Part shown: one piece after another, positions 11,761 through 24,880 of the stretch
How positions within the stretch are numbered: the stretch's first letter is position 1
Layout of the letters: every line of letters begins with the position of its first letter
Source of the DNA: Acanthaster planci
Taxonomy: Eukaryota > Echinodermata > Asteroidea > Valvatida > Acanthasteridae
Assembly: GCF_001949145.1 (NCBI RefSeq)
Contig: NW_019091400.1
Location: forward strand, 1,134,289 to 1,198,288
Reading direction: 5' to 3'
Length of the DNA stretch: 64,000 nt
Program-made: the position numbers and the translations under genes
Notes under the pieces: generated by a model
Database searches by the model: none
Told to the model about the DNA's origin: nothing
What the model saw: only the letters and a program-made list of their open reading frames with translations

Positions 11761-12591
11761 ACATCTATTAATGTGACAAGTCCTAGACATTAGCTGTCTC
11801 CCTCATGGTATTGGTGTAAAGTTCTGGCAATGTGTTATTTTCCTTGGGCCTCATCGTCCTCGTGCCATCATCAGTCACCGACGTCACCCCCCCCACACAC
11901 ACACACGCATACATCTACCTGTAAACTCTGATGAGACAAGCTGGGCTCCTCCATCAAGCCTGTCTCTTTCCCCTTTCTTCCCCAGGGAGATAAGGGCAAG
12001 AAGTCCCATTCAAAGATGGACAAAGACCAAGGTCTGAAATTGGGCTCATTATAAACACCCCATTTGAGCCGTTGCTGCGCATGCACAACACCTGAAGCCC
12101 CAGATCGCATTATACTGTCACAATTTGTCCCCACATATTGTCATGTTGTTGGGGTGGTACGTGTAAAAAAAAAAAAGAGTCAACTGCAGTGTGGTGCAGA
12201 CTACCAAATTAGGGGGAGCCATGAGAGATGGCAGAATGGAGTACCTCTCAGAGATGGCTTGTTGTGCAAGTCAACCAAGCTGTTGTGGGAAGGTCAACAG
12301 TTTACTTTGTGTTATTTCCCCCACGACAAATGTGATTGGCTTATTAAGATGGTGTGTTGAAACCCAGGGCCCTGCAGGGAAAGTTTCTTCATCAGCCCCA
12401 AGTCGGGAGATGCATCCCCATTGCAACTCAATACAAGAAGCCATAATCAGATAACACTCCCCTGCAAGGCACAGACAGTTTTTCTGTCTAAATCTCCTTT
12501 TAACGCTCAGATATTTTCCGTAGTATCAATTCCTCACATCCTTGGGATACACAACTGGTGATGAATGCAGAGGCATCTGTCGTGTGATGAT

Positions 12592-12613
12592 TCTTTTTTT
12601 TTTTTTTTTTTTA
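12592..12613. repeat. Poly-T tract
   Basis: An almost pure run of about 20 T, followed by AT-rich DNA. It could be the A-tail of a minus-strand retroposon, but no body is recognisable on either side. Confidence 0.8.
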
Positions 12614-15600
12614 CATTTTAAAAATTTTGTCAGGCTGAAATTCCATCTTATTAAATGAAATGAAATCTGCCATCTTTGTCTCCAAGATGACTATATGTGT
12701 CCAAATCAATTACTGAGGATGGGTGTTAAATGTCTGAGATTGAAAATGTCTCTCTTAGTGTTGGTTATGACTAATGCTAGGTCGTTTGTGTGCGACTTTC
12801 AATTTTTCAATGTTCTTTAAACAATACTTTTAAATTTTGTCCTACTCTTTCAGCTTTGAATATTCATTTGGTACATGATTACAATATTGGTTCTTACATA
12901 TGAAACATTTGCTTTCGTGTGGTTTACATTAAGTAAAGTATGACACAATTTAGTATGTGTAGTACAATTTAGTACATTTTTCGTGGCACCATGATGAACT
13001 CACTCTGTAGTGTAAGGGGAAATGGTTGAGAAATGAAGCATTACCTTCTTTTTTGGGGGGGGGGATTGCTAACCCGCACATAGGAAGAATCCATCATTTC
13101 CAACATGTTACCATTTGGTGTCATGTACAAGTGTATGTTCATTCTCTGTGTCTTATAATTAATGGCCCATGAATTGCAGCATATAATGTGAATGTTCCTG
13201 CATGAGCGGCTAGTCCACTGTACATTGCATCTGTTGGGCACAAGGGAATTTCAATAAACTTGCACCAGTAGAAAAGTGCAGTTGGACCATGTATCCTTCA
13301 TTTAATGATGGAATTATTCATTTCCTTCACAGTGCTTATCACTGTTGGTTCACATTTTGAAGGGCCAATTTCAACACTTTAACAGGCGACTGAAGAAGTT
13401 AAATGTTGGGGGTCATAAATGTAAAGAAATTCTTGGTATTTTTTAATGGGAGATAATTTCAATACGCTGCCCTGCACACACATTTCCTGACTACAAATGC
13501 AGAAAAAGTTTGGCAAATTGTTTTCTCAAAATATAATTCATTTGATTTCTCCTGCCAGGATGAAATTCCTAGATGAGTTTTGCTCAGCCTTTTCGTCTTC
13601 TAAGGAATACACTTGTACTAGTAGCTTCTTAAAATCTGGCCAGGATTTAATGTCATGGGGCTTGATAAATACTCCTGAAGCTTGATTAAAGTGGAGAAAA
13701 TGGAATGCCATATTCAAATATGTGTCGATTCTGAACTCCTAATTTGCAGCTTGACAGATCATCTGTGGTCAGTGACATCACGAACAGCAATACTCTCTCC
13801 CGCCTATATATAGATCCTTTGACAATTTGACCTCAAATACCTCCTTATGATTCCCAAGCGACCACTGCCAAGAGACCAAAGAGTGACCATCAGAAGGAGC
13901 CTTGCCTCCACACCAAGGCAGTTATTGACAGCCTAATGAGCCCCGAGTTCAGGGCACTATCATTGCGACCAATCAGCAACTACGTTTTCTTATTTATCTT
14001 CCTACTGATAAACACTTCTCCTGCAATCAACGCTTTTACGCAATGTTGGGGTCACGTTGCACTATTGCCCATCATGTTATAATCTTGGATAGAGTAATAA
14101 CAAGTTGATGAGAATTTAACAACATTACAAACCATTTTGGGCCTCCATCTTTAGCACACTTTAGATTGTATTTCATTATCCCACCTGCTAAGCCTTGGCC
14201 AAAAGTACAGTTCAGAGTGCCCAGGTGTTGGTACATTGCAGAGAGCGAAATACCTGGTTGACTTGAGTTTTCACTCTTAAGTTCAAGATTGCATGCAAAT
14301 GTTTGTTTACAGAACCTTTGCCACCCTATATGGAAACAGGAGTGAGGTGTCAAAAAAGTACGTTAACCAACCAGTCAAGATTGCTTACAAAATAAAAGAC
14401 TGCACATTTGGCAGAACAAATCTGATGAGCTTCTGCACTTCTTGTATAGGTGGAATCTGGTTCCTTGTTTGCTGTCAGAAGGTTTGTACTTTGATATTCC
14501 CGAAGAAAAAATAAAAAGATGTGTAAAACCCATCTATTCTGAAAGACCAAGTGTAAGTACAAACATTCTGTACTTTTTGAAAAGAAGGCTGGTGGTGTCT
14601 GTAGATTGGTGAGGGAATAGCAACAACTTTTGTATAGTTACTGCGTAGGAAGTGATATTGTGAAGATAAAGTAATTAAAACCTCCATGTATTGTGATATA
14701 CTGGGGAATCAGGGAGGGAATTCTCAGCGAGGGGTGGCATTACGCTGCTTTCTTGCCCACCCCTGACTGTGCCCTTGGTCTGGTCCAGAGTGAGAAAGAT
14801 GTGTTGTGCATAGGTAGATGCACTTCTTTTGAAGCCAATAAACAAGTGAAAAGAAAATAGGGAAAGCCAGGGAAAAATTACAAAATTACATTTTCCTTCT
14901 GTTAGAGTTGTCAAACTCTTAATTTCCAGCTTTAATTCGCATCCTGTCAAAAATAGCATTGAGCTGATTTATTTTCTATAATCAACTCATTTCAGAAATG
15001 CCTCAACCACACATCCTTGTAACCCCTGTGTAAATACGCAGTCATAAATTGCTCTTGCTCAAAGCTTGAAAAGATTCAAGGCCAGAACACGAACAAGACT
15101 CCTGAATGTGAGTGCAGCCCCCTCCCCATTACCTGCATATATTGTTTTTGTCTGTTCACAAAAGCGATGAAACACCTTGATAGAGTGGCTGTGCACACCT
15201 GATTGCATTTTCTCCACCACTCCATTCGTGGTATGATGTAATTAATGTAAGAATATATATACTTTGTCAAATATCAAGTGCTAACTGAGTGGGCGAGAGG
15301 GGGGCATTAGATGACAGTGAATTGACAAATGCACGCAATGCTGGCATTTAACCAGACACTCTTGGTTGGAAATTGCAACAGTTTATTTACGGAGGGATTT
15401 GCCTTTTTCCTGCTTTTTGAAGGTGTGAATATGAGGTGGGAATTTTTGCTATTGTGACGAGCTGTTCACAAGAGCTCTTAGATTCAAAAAGCTACTGTGT
15501 GGAATGGATATTTAGCCTTAGCAATTTAAAAACTTCTTTTTTTTTCACCAGAGTAACAGGTCCAAACTCTCTATGATATTTTTAGCCCAAATTCTTTACA

Positions 15601-17559
15601 AGAGGTTTTTCCAACATGTTTGCAAACGAGCTTATTAGAAGTTAGCCATCTTTATTTTGATCATTAAAGGCAAAGCATTGGGTCATCTAACTTGTTACAT
15701 TTGTTTCAATACTGATTGGAGTGACCTGAAAATTACAGTTTCCAGCAGCTTTTAAATAGTTTTATTTTTTACACGGACAAACAAGAGAGCAATCATTGTT
15801 TGTGATTTGTTCAGACCACAGTAGCAGAGATGTTTTAATTTTGTTACAGTTCAAAAATCACAGCCAGTTTCATTATAGTTGAGAAGGAAAAGTCACCTGT
15901 TTAGAATTATAAACTAAACAAAAAGAGTTTTGAGTGAGCCGAATGGCTTCTTAAAACTTCGTTCTGGATAAGCAGGATTTTGTTAAGTGATGGGAAAAGA
16001 CCAATTTTTCTACTAAACCTAATCCCCTTAACTGTGGTCTCTCTTGGTACTGATGATGTGACAATGTGGAACTGTAGATTCCTGTAATATATTTGTGTCA
16101 TTTTGGGGGATGGAGGAGATTCAAAGAAGTCTTCATTGCCTATATCCAGGGAAGATCTGTCTGTATTGTATCATTTGGTAACAAGGGTACATCAGCATTT
16201 ACTACTTTCAACAAATTTGAAGGAATACACAATTATTGCAGTGGTTTGTTGGGAGACTAACGTTCCCCCCTCTGAAATCTAAGTGCAAAGAAATTTTGTG
16301 ACACATTAATGGATTGGGTCAGATTTATCTTGTGGCTGCAGAATCTTGTAATGTCAAATTTTATACTGGCTAGCTATCACACTGACAGCATATCATCTTG
16401 TTTTCCTCTTGTTTAATATGAAGGAGCTGGTTCCCATGCATTTTTCACTGATGTAATGGTGCATAGCGTGGCCCTGTGCAGTGAAGCTTTCATCTTGTCA
16501 AGTGTTTTGTTAACATTTACATGAATTTTTATTGGATGCTGATTGCATGCTGCTGAGTCATTACTCAACATCCGAAGTTTCTTTGACCGTCCCCAATATT
16601 CATGTTTTCTTTTGTGATGTAGCCAAGTTTGTTTTCCTTGATATCCTGGTGCTACGTTATTACTATTTGCATTGTGTAGTGTGCGTATGTGCTCCTTTCC
16701 TGGTCTTTAAGGCAACATTTTTTATCTAGTTTCTGATACACCTGCTGTTGTTTATTTATGTTAACAGCGTGTTTATCATGAGTTCAGTTCAGGTGTATAT
16801 TTATATGAAACTGTGAACCATGCTGACATACAGTAAAAAGCTGAAATCACTTTTGTTCAGTTTTCAATAAATTCAATTCAAGTGTTGATTTTCAAATGGA
16901 TTATTTAAAAGTTTAAAACAGAATTCACCTTTATTTTTTTCTGCTGTATATGTTTTTTTGATCAAGAAAGGATGGGGTTCTTGATAGATAGTCAAGCGGT
17001 AATATGTTTTATACAAAGCCAGCAACAGGTTCTGTATGATGGACTTTTACTGGTTGTCTTGAAATGTATGGCCATAATTTACCCGCAGATATTGATGGGC
17101 ACCAGGAAAGCATATTTAAGTAGTATCTGTTTTACGGAAATTCCACACAAATCCCAGGATTCAACCCAAGAAACTTCTGGATATTAGATTTCGGATATGT
17201 TTGTCCTAAAACATTTCTAAAGAAAATTCAAAATTCCCACACACAGTTCCCCAATGTTAATACCTATTAAGTGTTGAGGGATGACACGTGATGGCTATCA
17301 TTTTGAGCAAAAGGCAACGTGTCATCATAACCATAGCCTTAAAAAAGGGAAAACACTATACTTTCGAGGCACACCTAAACCTAAGACAAACCTAAGAGAC
17401 CCTCAAAGGATTTTTTAAGGAGGCCCCTATTATGTATCCGGTTCACCTCAAAACTAAGGATAAATAAAACAGCTTCTGCACTAATGGTTTAGCAAGCAAG
17501 AGCTGCAGGAAAAAAATCCATATAAGAGAACGTACCTCCTACACAAAAGTGCATGTAGC
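12614..17559. other. Non-coding stretch
   Basis: AT-rich with no supportable gene. Contents: a T6G10 junction ending at 13064, a complex block at 13790-14060, and otherwise single-copy-like DNA to 17.5 kb with scattered T-runs. Frames of 60-94 codons are isolated and without domains. Confidence 0.6.
13790..14060. promoter_or_regulatory. Candidate conserved non-coding element
   Basis: Complex block with a TATATATA word near 13804, CTTTGACAATTTGACC, a long non-repetitive C/A-rich run, and TGATAAACAC (forkhead-like TAAACA core). Frames are closed across most of it. The TATA word alone does not establish a promoter. Confidence 0.25.
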
Positions 17560-20500
17560 TACTCTGCAATGTCATTGCATGGGAGGTTCACGGAGGGCAA
17601 GACAGGTGGTAAACATGCAGTCAACAAAGGCAGGAGTAGAGAAAAAGGAAGATGTGCATCCTCTCTGGCTTTTTTTCCCACTTCAACTGACCCGTTACAT
17701 GATCCTCCCATTGACATAACAACCAATTACAAATGTTTGACCAGCAGGGCCTGGCCACACAGCAGCCACTCTGGCCCAGAAGAAAAAAAAATTACTGGGA
17801 GGTCGGGTTGGATGAGGAAGGGGGGGGAGTTCAAAAGCCAGGCCATACACTCTTTGCAACTGTGTGCACAGTAATAAAAAGCTGCGCCTCGCTTCCTTTT
17901 TTTTCTCCCTTGGGATTTTCCAGCTTCATCCAAATCCATTGTGTTTGAGCTGGACTGACGGAAGACACGGAAGGTAATTTGCCCACTGTGTTTTGTGGAT
18001 TTACTCTGCCTCGGAAGTGGATAATCGTTTTCCGTATCACATGACCTCTCGATAATCTCAGTGACCTGAATATCACGTTGGATGCATGGCTTTGTTATTT
18101 TGGCCCAGCGATCAGGGGCAGATCAGAACCCACCTTTGACAAACTGGGTCACAGCCTAAGCATCCAACCAGCTTTTCGGGTGGGAAGAAGTATAAGCTGT
18201 TACTGAATGTTGGTAGTGGGTAGTCATTTGTGATGGGTGGATTTTTTTCTGGGGACAAATTGATGTTCAGAAAGAGATGGAGTCAAGTATACAATTTCAG
18301 TGCTCCGTTTTTATTTATGCTTCCAACAAAGAAAGGCACTTTTTCACCAAAAGCCCCTTCATGTTTCTTCCCAGAACACCTAAGCAAGTAATATGAATGA
18401 AAAGAAACACTTTTAACTCTTTGTACCACAGTGGAGTGAATAGTGGAGGGCTGTTAGCCTCTGGCTTTCTGAGCCAGCACCAGTCCCAACTCTCATCAAG
18501 ACCCAAGTTTTCAGAGTGTGCTCACAGGCAGTTAAGTGTCTTTGCTTCATGCAGTCTCTCAGTGGGAGACATGGCTGGTTTTCCATCCATTTCTGGTAAC
18601 ATTCAATTGTGCCCCACTTGTCTCCTGTACACCTTACATATACATGTCATCCTCCCCACCCCCTTTATAAACATTGCAGTGCTATGATCTCCTGGGCCAA
18701 ACATGGAACTCCAGGGAACCCTAATTATAATAAGTGTGCCAGGCGTGTGCCAGCCCTGTGCCAGGGGCATGCTTGGTATCATGTCAACCTTGCTCCTGTG
18801 AAAACCTAGCCCCCCCTAGACAGCAGTAAAGTGAGTCTTTTGTTCCTTGAAAGCCAGTGACCTTAGGGAATATTTTTGTTCCATGCAACAAGGTGGAGCC
18901 ATTTGGAAGGGGCATTGTAAAGTGCAAATTAACCCATTTGGACTATAGTAGTAAACTCGTTGGCTTCAATGTTGTGAGCAGACTTGATAATTTATCACCA
19001 TTTTTTGAAAATTGTGTAGGCTTTCCCTCTGTAAGCTTTATACTTGGGTCATTCCAGTTAATAAAGATACTGGTAAGTCATGCATGAAATTGTATGTTGG
19101 AGTGTTGCGCCAATAAATACATTACATACCCGTATTGTGAAGACAATATCATTGCCATGGATGTCACAAGAATTTCTTCCAGGGAAAACTTTCCCGCCGG
19201 GGGGGGGGGAAGCACTCTATCGGCTGAAAAACTGATTAGCAATTAAAAGTCAGAGTGGGTCACTCTTTAGATTTTTTTATCAACTTGCTAGTTTCCAGCC
19301 TCTTACATTTTTCTCTTTTTCATTTCTTTCTCTTTTCCCCCTTTACGTCCTTTTCAAACGGTTTCAATATTCTTCTAGGATGGAGACAGCTAGGCCTAAG
19401 ATTGTAACTGAAAAAGATTCTACCATCAGTCATGTTATGGCCAAGTCTGACCCACAAAGCCTGTGAATTTTCTCACAAGTTGTCTGTTGAAAGCGGTGCT
19501 TATAACACGATATTGGTACATTGCTGTACACTTGCTTCAAACAAGTAAAAAAGAAAACAAAATAAAAATATAGTCATTTCTGACTCTGGATCTATTTTTC
19601 AAGGCATTCATATTCAGGTTGAAGAGAAGGATTTGTACTTCAGCTTTTTTGTCACATGTTCTTTTTTTTTTTTTTACTCCCACGGTGGACCAAAGTCCCA
19701 AAATGACCAGCCTCAAAACATGATAACCTGTAGCCAAACTGGGAGACAAATCCCAACTTTTGAGAAATGGTGAGATAGTAGACAATACTTGTACAACAAA
19801 CCAACACTTACTGTTGTTTATTATTTAATTTTACTTAACACCAATAACCAGTGTTAGTCATGGGTCATGTTATGGTGTAATGGCTTTTAAAGTGTTAGGG
19901 TGAGGATGGGTGTGACATGAATTTATCCACCTTGGACAGAAGCACCCTTCTTCCGTTGAAAAGAGCCATGCTGGTCACTGGGAGGTGCTCATTTAGTAGG
20001 TAGCAATGCAACCGTAATATATGCATTTGTAGTCATATGTGAACCAGCGAAGTGCAGTTCCTACCAAAGGCACCTGCGTTACTGGAAAAATTGCACCCTC
20101 TCTTGGTCCAGGTTTAGGCCCATAAGCAGTCTGGAAATGTTTTAGCCTGAATCTTTTGCTGCTTTGATGGTCACATGTGGCAAAAAATCTGGGTTGAAAT
20201 GTACAGTTTTAACATTTGGTTGGAAGAAATTCTTAAGAGAGCTGAATGAATCAGTTTTCTTGCCAACTTGTACCTATTCTGAGTGGGAATAAGAGAGGAT
20301 AGGTTTCTTTACAGGGCAATGACAGTTCTTTGGTGGGAACTCACTTTGTGAACATACAGGTTTAAAGCACATGTCGTGGGCTTGCTGTGAGTACACACAT
20401 TCAGTGTTATGTTGGAATGGGTGGACTTTATATGTTGGTTGGGTGCACACATAGCCCAGGTGAAAAAAAAATTCCCACCAGTCTGTTCTTCCTTTACCGG

Positions 20501-23500
20501 TGATGAGGGTGCACTTCAACTCAGGGCAGATTCCCCAGTCACTCAACTGTGTCTTATATGGTTGCCAAGTTGCAAATGATCAGGCATTATAAAATAAGGG
20601 GAAAAGCCTAAATGAACATGTTTTGACTCCAGAGATTTCCCTTCAACACAAACAGGCAGTGCTGTCACGACCACTCTTCGTCCATTGGTGTGTCGTTGCC
20701 TGCACCGGGCTGCGGTCATGCACTTCGGGCCTGAGAAGTTGGCACAGAGCCAGGGAGAGACGACCGCATTTCCACGAAGATGTCTCATGAGAGACAGGTT
20801 GCGCTTTGAGGTACATTCGCAATCGTCAGATGCCATGTGAGGACATGAATGTTGAAGAAGTACAAGGGTAAATTTGCTTAAATTTTACCAACTTGATGGA
20901 AAAAGAGAAAATCAATTCTGCTGCCCTGAAGTCTCTCACAAGATACTAGACTTTATTCAAGGCTGATGCTTTGAGATACACTCGATACATAGTATCAGAA
21001 CAAAAAAATGAAAAAAGATATTCCCTTGTGAAATACGTTCTATCTTGGGCTGTTATAGTAAGTCAAAACATCCTTTGTGGAAAATGTTGCTCACAAAGAA
21101 ATCCGTAGAATATTCTGCATTTATTTTGTCATGCTATATTACTTTGCATATTGTTTTTATTATCTCTTTTTTTCCCCTTTTAATTTGATCTTTGATTAAT
21201 GTCAGTGGATAGAGAAGATTTCAAACTTCTTGACAAAAGGGATTTTTGTTGTAATGTATATTAGATGGTCTTTTTCCTCAAATTGTGTGGGGAATGTTTC
21301 ACATAGCTGTTGAAAGAGGGCAATGTTTTTTACTGCCTGATGAGAGCAAACTGGGTCTTTTCTATGCAAAACTGACCTCAATTCCGTGACTTTGGGTAAT
21401 AATTACTAATATGAAGAAGTGTTTCACACCCCTTGCTGATGTGCTATCTGTGTTACAGGCCAAGCAAACAAATAATTATGTTGCTGGTGAAACAAGTCAT
21501 TTTGTCTTTCCTTGTCAAATTTTTCATTCTCTTACCTTTTTGCTTCTGATATCTTCATGTTTATTTTTTTCCTTCCTTGGGAAGTATTTTTTAACATACA
21601 TAAACCCACGGGATCAAACTTGTGCTCATAACAAGTTGAATAAAAATTGAATTGACTTTTTTTCTTATTCTGAAAACAGGTGTCTACCTTTTGATTCATA
21701 CTTCCTTCCATATCAATAGATATACAGATAAATGTCAATGCAGTTAAATCTCAAACCCTGCTTACTTCATATGAGACCAAAGCAGTCTTGTCATCATTAT
21801 TTGCTCCTTTCTATTAACAGGAAATAACAGTTTGCCCAATAATGGACCTTCCGAATTGGAGTAGGTGCAGTGCCCTGGGAAGGCCAAACAACTCAGCGGT
21901 GGGGCATGGTAGCCAATCATACAGAAAGGATGATTCTCCATGAAAACCACAACAGCTGAACTCAGGTAAGTCATATCTTATTCTTCTTTTTATTGTATAT
22001 TTTTAAAGGTAGCGTAATCCATTGTTGCTTCCAAAGTCATACAGGTACAATTTCATCACCAGGTATGTGCCCCCCAACAAAAAATTGCTTTGTCAATTTA
22101 ATTGCTAAGAATACAGCAGGTTAGATTTCTTCCTTTGCACTTATTCATGGCAAGCATGCAAAATACATTGTAATAAATGAATAAGCTTGAGTTACTCAAG
22201 GTGCCTAACTTAGTCAAAAGGTCGTGCAAAATGAAATTTGTGGCAGGAATTTGAACTGTCAAAAACAGCAGATATCCACATTCGGCCTTCATTTAAGATA
22301 ACTTACTTAACTTGAATCAATTTTTCTTGCATGCAGTGATTTTTGTCTGAACTATTTACAATGGTATCTACTTTTTTTGCATTGTTCAAATAAGTTACCA
22401 AGTTGTAGGAAAAGTGTGGCCCCCACTTTTTCAACTTGGGGAGGGGGAAATGACCCCCCCCACTTTGGCAGGTCCTTCAATGGCCAATGCATAATGGTCT
22501 CACAAATCTCCTTCCTTGAAAACTGTTTCACTGTCGTTAAGTTCAGTATTACTCCTGGTGTGGTTTTTGTACTTTTGAGGTGTAAACTTCACAGTCAGAT
22601 GTTTCACAAAGTTGGCATAACAGCACAGGCCCCATTTAATTCAAACTTGCCATAGTGAATTAAAAAAACAAAACTGGAACATTTATTTTGTGAGTATTCT
22701 TGTTTTTCATCTCTCTGTGCATGCACTTCCCCCACCCCTCCCTTGTGACTAATGCCAAAAACTGAATACAGCGCCATCTGAGTGGCTGCATTCTATCCCC
22801 ACTGCGCCTTGAAATGACGGTGAAATATTCATTATTTTGATGTCATGGTGCATCATGTCAATGCTTTGACAAGGTTTTGACAACTGCACACATTTTTTTT
22901 CTTTTTCTATGAATTAAAACAAGACTGCTGCTATTTCCGTTAAACTTGAGCACACAGTAGTTGGAGATATGTAAATATTGTCCTGTGAGAATAGGCAGTA
23001 TGGTTCTATGCTTTTATGCCTACACATAAATTTGTCTAAATGTGTATTCATATGGGACAAGCTGAATCTGAATTTTTCACTTACTCACGAATATTCAAAG
23101 GACTTGTTGACTAAGCTGTTTGTTTTTCTCTTTCAAACAACTTAAATAAATTGTATTTTGTGGACATAGTAAGCTCATATTGGGATCCCCTGTTGGAATA
23201 CCGATACTTATCAGAGATGTTATCACTGAGTCAAAATCTACAATTTTTACTGTAAAATTAAAACAATGTGAAGTCGTCACAAATTTTTTTACAGATTATG
23301 GTATGTTTGAATAATTTTATACAACAGTTGTCTTGCTGAAATTTTGAACAGTTTAACCCCGAGTGAAGTATAGCACCCAAAACTAATTTATTCAAATACT
23401 TTATTGAAACAGTTTTAAATTTCAAATGTGCAAAGCATAAAAATCTCAATATTGGATAAGTGCATTTACAACTTTCTTTGAATGGATATTAACATCCTTT

Positions 23501-24286
23501 CTCAAATACTCCATTTTTAAACTTTCCAAGAGATGAAAATGTGAGAGGTAGAATCCATTTCATAGTGGGATACATTTAATGGTTGAATAATATTTTTAAC
23601 TATTATTTATGTGACAATCAAAATGGGGAACAGAAGATGTTGGCTTGAATATTCAAAAGTGCTGCAGCTCATGTCTTGTTGGGGCATTTATTATTTGTTA
23701 TTTGAACTATCCGGAGTGTTCTTGTCCAGGGTAAATCTTGGCTGTTTGTTCCTTTGAGTTGATCGTGGGCCATACATCCAGGTTAACAACATAGAGTAAG
23801 TGGGTTAGCATGTGTGTGTTTTCAATCATGCATTGAGGAGATGCCCAGGACTTCAGCTCCTATGCAAACACAGTGCATGACAAGAATATTCATTTTTTTT
23901 CTTCTTTTTGTTTTTGTTTTTTTCTCTCGCAGTGTATGTGCACACATACATGGCAATCGCCCTAAAAGTGTGTGGGGGAGAGGAGGAGGGCTGTTCTTAA
24001 ATTTACTATATCAAGCGGGTTCTCATCAGCTGTCACCGGTGTCCCATCGTGGAACAAACACCGATAGGTATTCCGCTGCTAAGACAATGTTGCAGGTTGT
24101 TCAGAGCAAAGAAAGAAACCGGGGCATCCGTCCGTCAATGCAGCGAGTGTATTTACACTCTGCCAGGCATATGCCCACACATGTGGGTCTAATTTAGCTT
24201 TGTCAGCTAAGCTGGACAGTGGAAGACGAACCCGAGCTAGTAAGCAGACCAGAACGCCTAGACAGATACAGCTCTTCTGCAAATAA
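17560..24286. other. Non-coding stretch
   Basis: No supportable gene. Contains moderately complex sequence at 17560-18160, an 11-G run at 19199-19209 preceded by the inverted repeat GGGAAAACTTTCCC (19182-19195), a CpG-richer block at 20640-20835, and mixed sequence with CpGs at 23930-24200. A 127-codon frame at 23814-24197 runs through a T-rich tract and looks accidental. Confidence 0.6.
20640..20835. promoter_or_regulatory. CpG-richer complex block
   Basis: Within about 200 bases there are many CpGs (CACGACC, TTCGTCC, GTCGTTGC, CACCGGGCTGCGGTC, GACGACCGC, CACGAAG). The surrounding DNA has few. A 97-codon minus-strand frame crosses it without a recognisable domain. It could be an unmethylated regulatory element or a small exon; I cannot decide. 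Confidence 0.22.
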
Positions 24287-24340
24287 GGAAAAGGGGAAAA
24301 AAGAAGGAGAGAAAAAAAAGGAAAAAGAAAAAAACAGAAT
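24287..24340. repeat. Purine-rich low-complexity tract
   Basis: About 50 bases of almost pure A and G on the plus strand (GGAAAAGGGGAAAAAAGAAGG...). Polypurine tracts like this can form triplex DNA, but no role is shown. Confidence 0.7.
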
Positions 24341-24814
24341 ACGATCTGGGGCTGATGCAAGAATGGCTGAGTGATGACACTTGTTTTTAGCGAGATTAGT
24401 TTTCTTAATCAATCTAGCTCGTGTTCTGTGCGTGTGTTCCCAGAGATCTTTCGACCTGTCAGGCTTGTGTCAGATGCGCTCACGACTTAGGGGGAGAGAG
24501 GACAACAGTTCCGACTGGCTAGTGCTGAGACGAGACTTAATTGTATTAATTGTATGAAGAGTGAAAGAAATTGGAGACTGAACCTGGTCAATATTTCCTT
24601 GTGGATTGTACTGTAATCTGAATCAAAGTATCAATCCTTGATTGATCCCTGTAAGTTAGCTGTTCTCCAGGTTTACAGCATATTTCCAGGCTCACAACAT
24701 TAAGAATAATGTTGGCATTGTTCCTTCAGAAATCATTCCCATCCATCCACCATAAAGATGTTACAGCACCTACTGCACAATAAACAAGACATTGGCAAAT
24801 CAGAAGATCGTTGA

Positions 24815-24880
24815 CAGTGATTGTTCAGTTGGTTTATATTACTATGGAGGTCACGGGTTTGAACCCATTTACTTGATTTT
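24815..24880 (+). mobile_element. Degraded tRNA-derived SINE-like fragment
   Basis: TGTTCAGTTGG (24822-24832) resembles an A box and GGTTTGAACCC (24856-24866) a near-consensus B box. Their start-to-start distance is 34 bases, about 10 less than in a normal tRNA, implying a deletion. It is best read as a SINE remnant and not a working tRNA. Confidence 0.45.

Larger units (their letters stand above)
8093..12591. other. Non-coding stretch
   Basis: No supportable gene. It is AT-rich, with a complex block at 9120-9360, a region of overlapping open frames at 10256-10667, a complex block at 11470-11760, and a C-run plus short (CA)n tract at 11886-11908. Short runs such as (GT)n near 8985-8996 are present. 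Confidence 0.6.

Noticed and set aside
13801-13812. TATATATA as a promoter TATA box
   Set aside because: No initiator, CpG context or downstream gene to support a promoter.
23814-24197. 127-codon plus-strand frame
   Set aside because: It includes a T-rich low-complexity segment; no domain, and overlapping frames on the other strand.
24815-24880. Functional tRNA gene
   Set aside because: The box spacing is too short for a cloverleaf, so it is listed as a SINE remnant.
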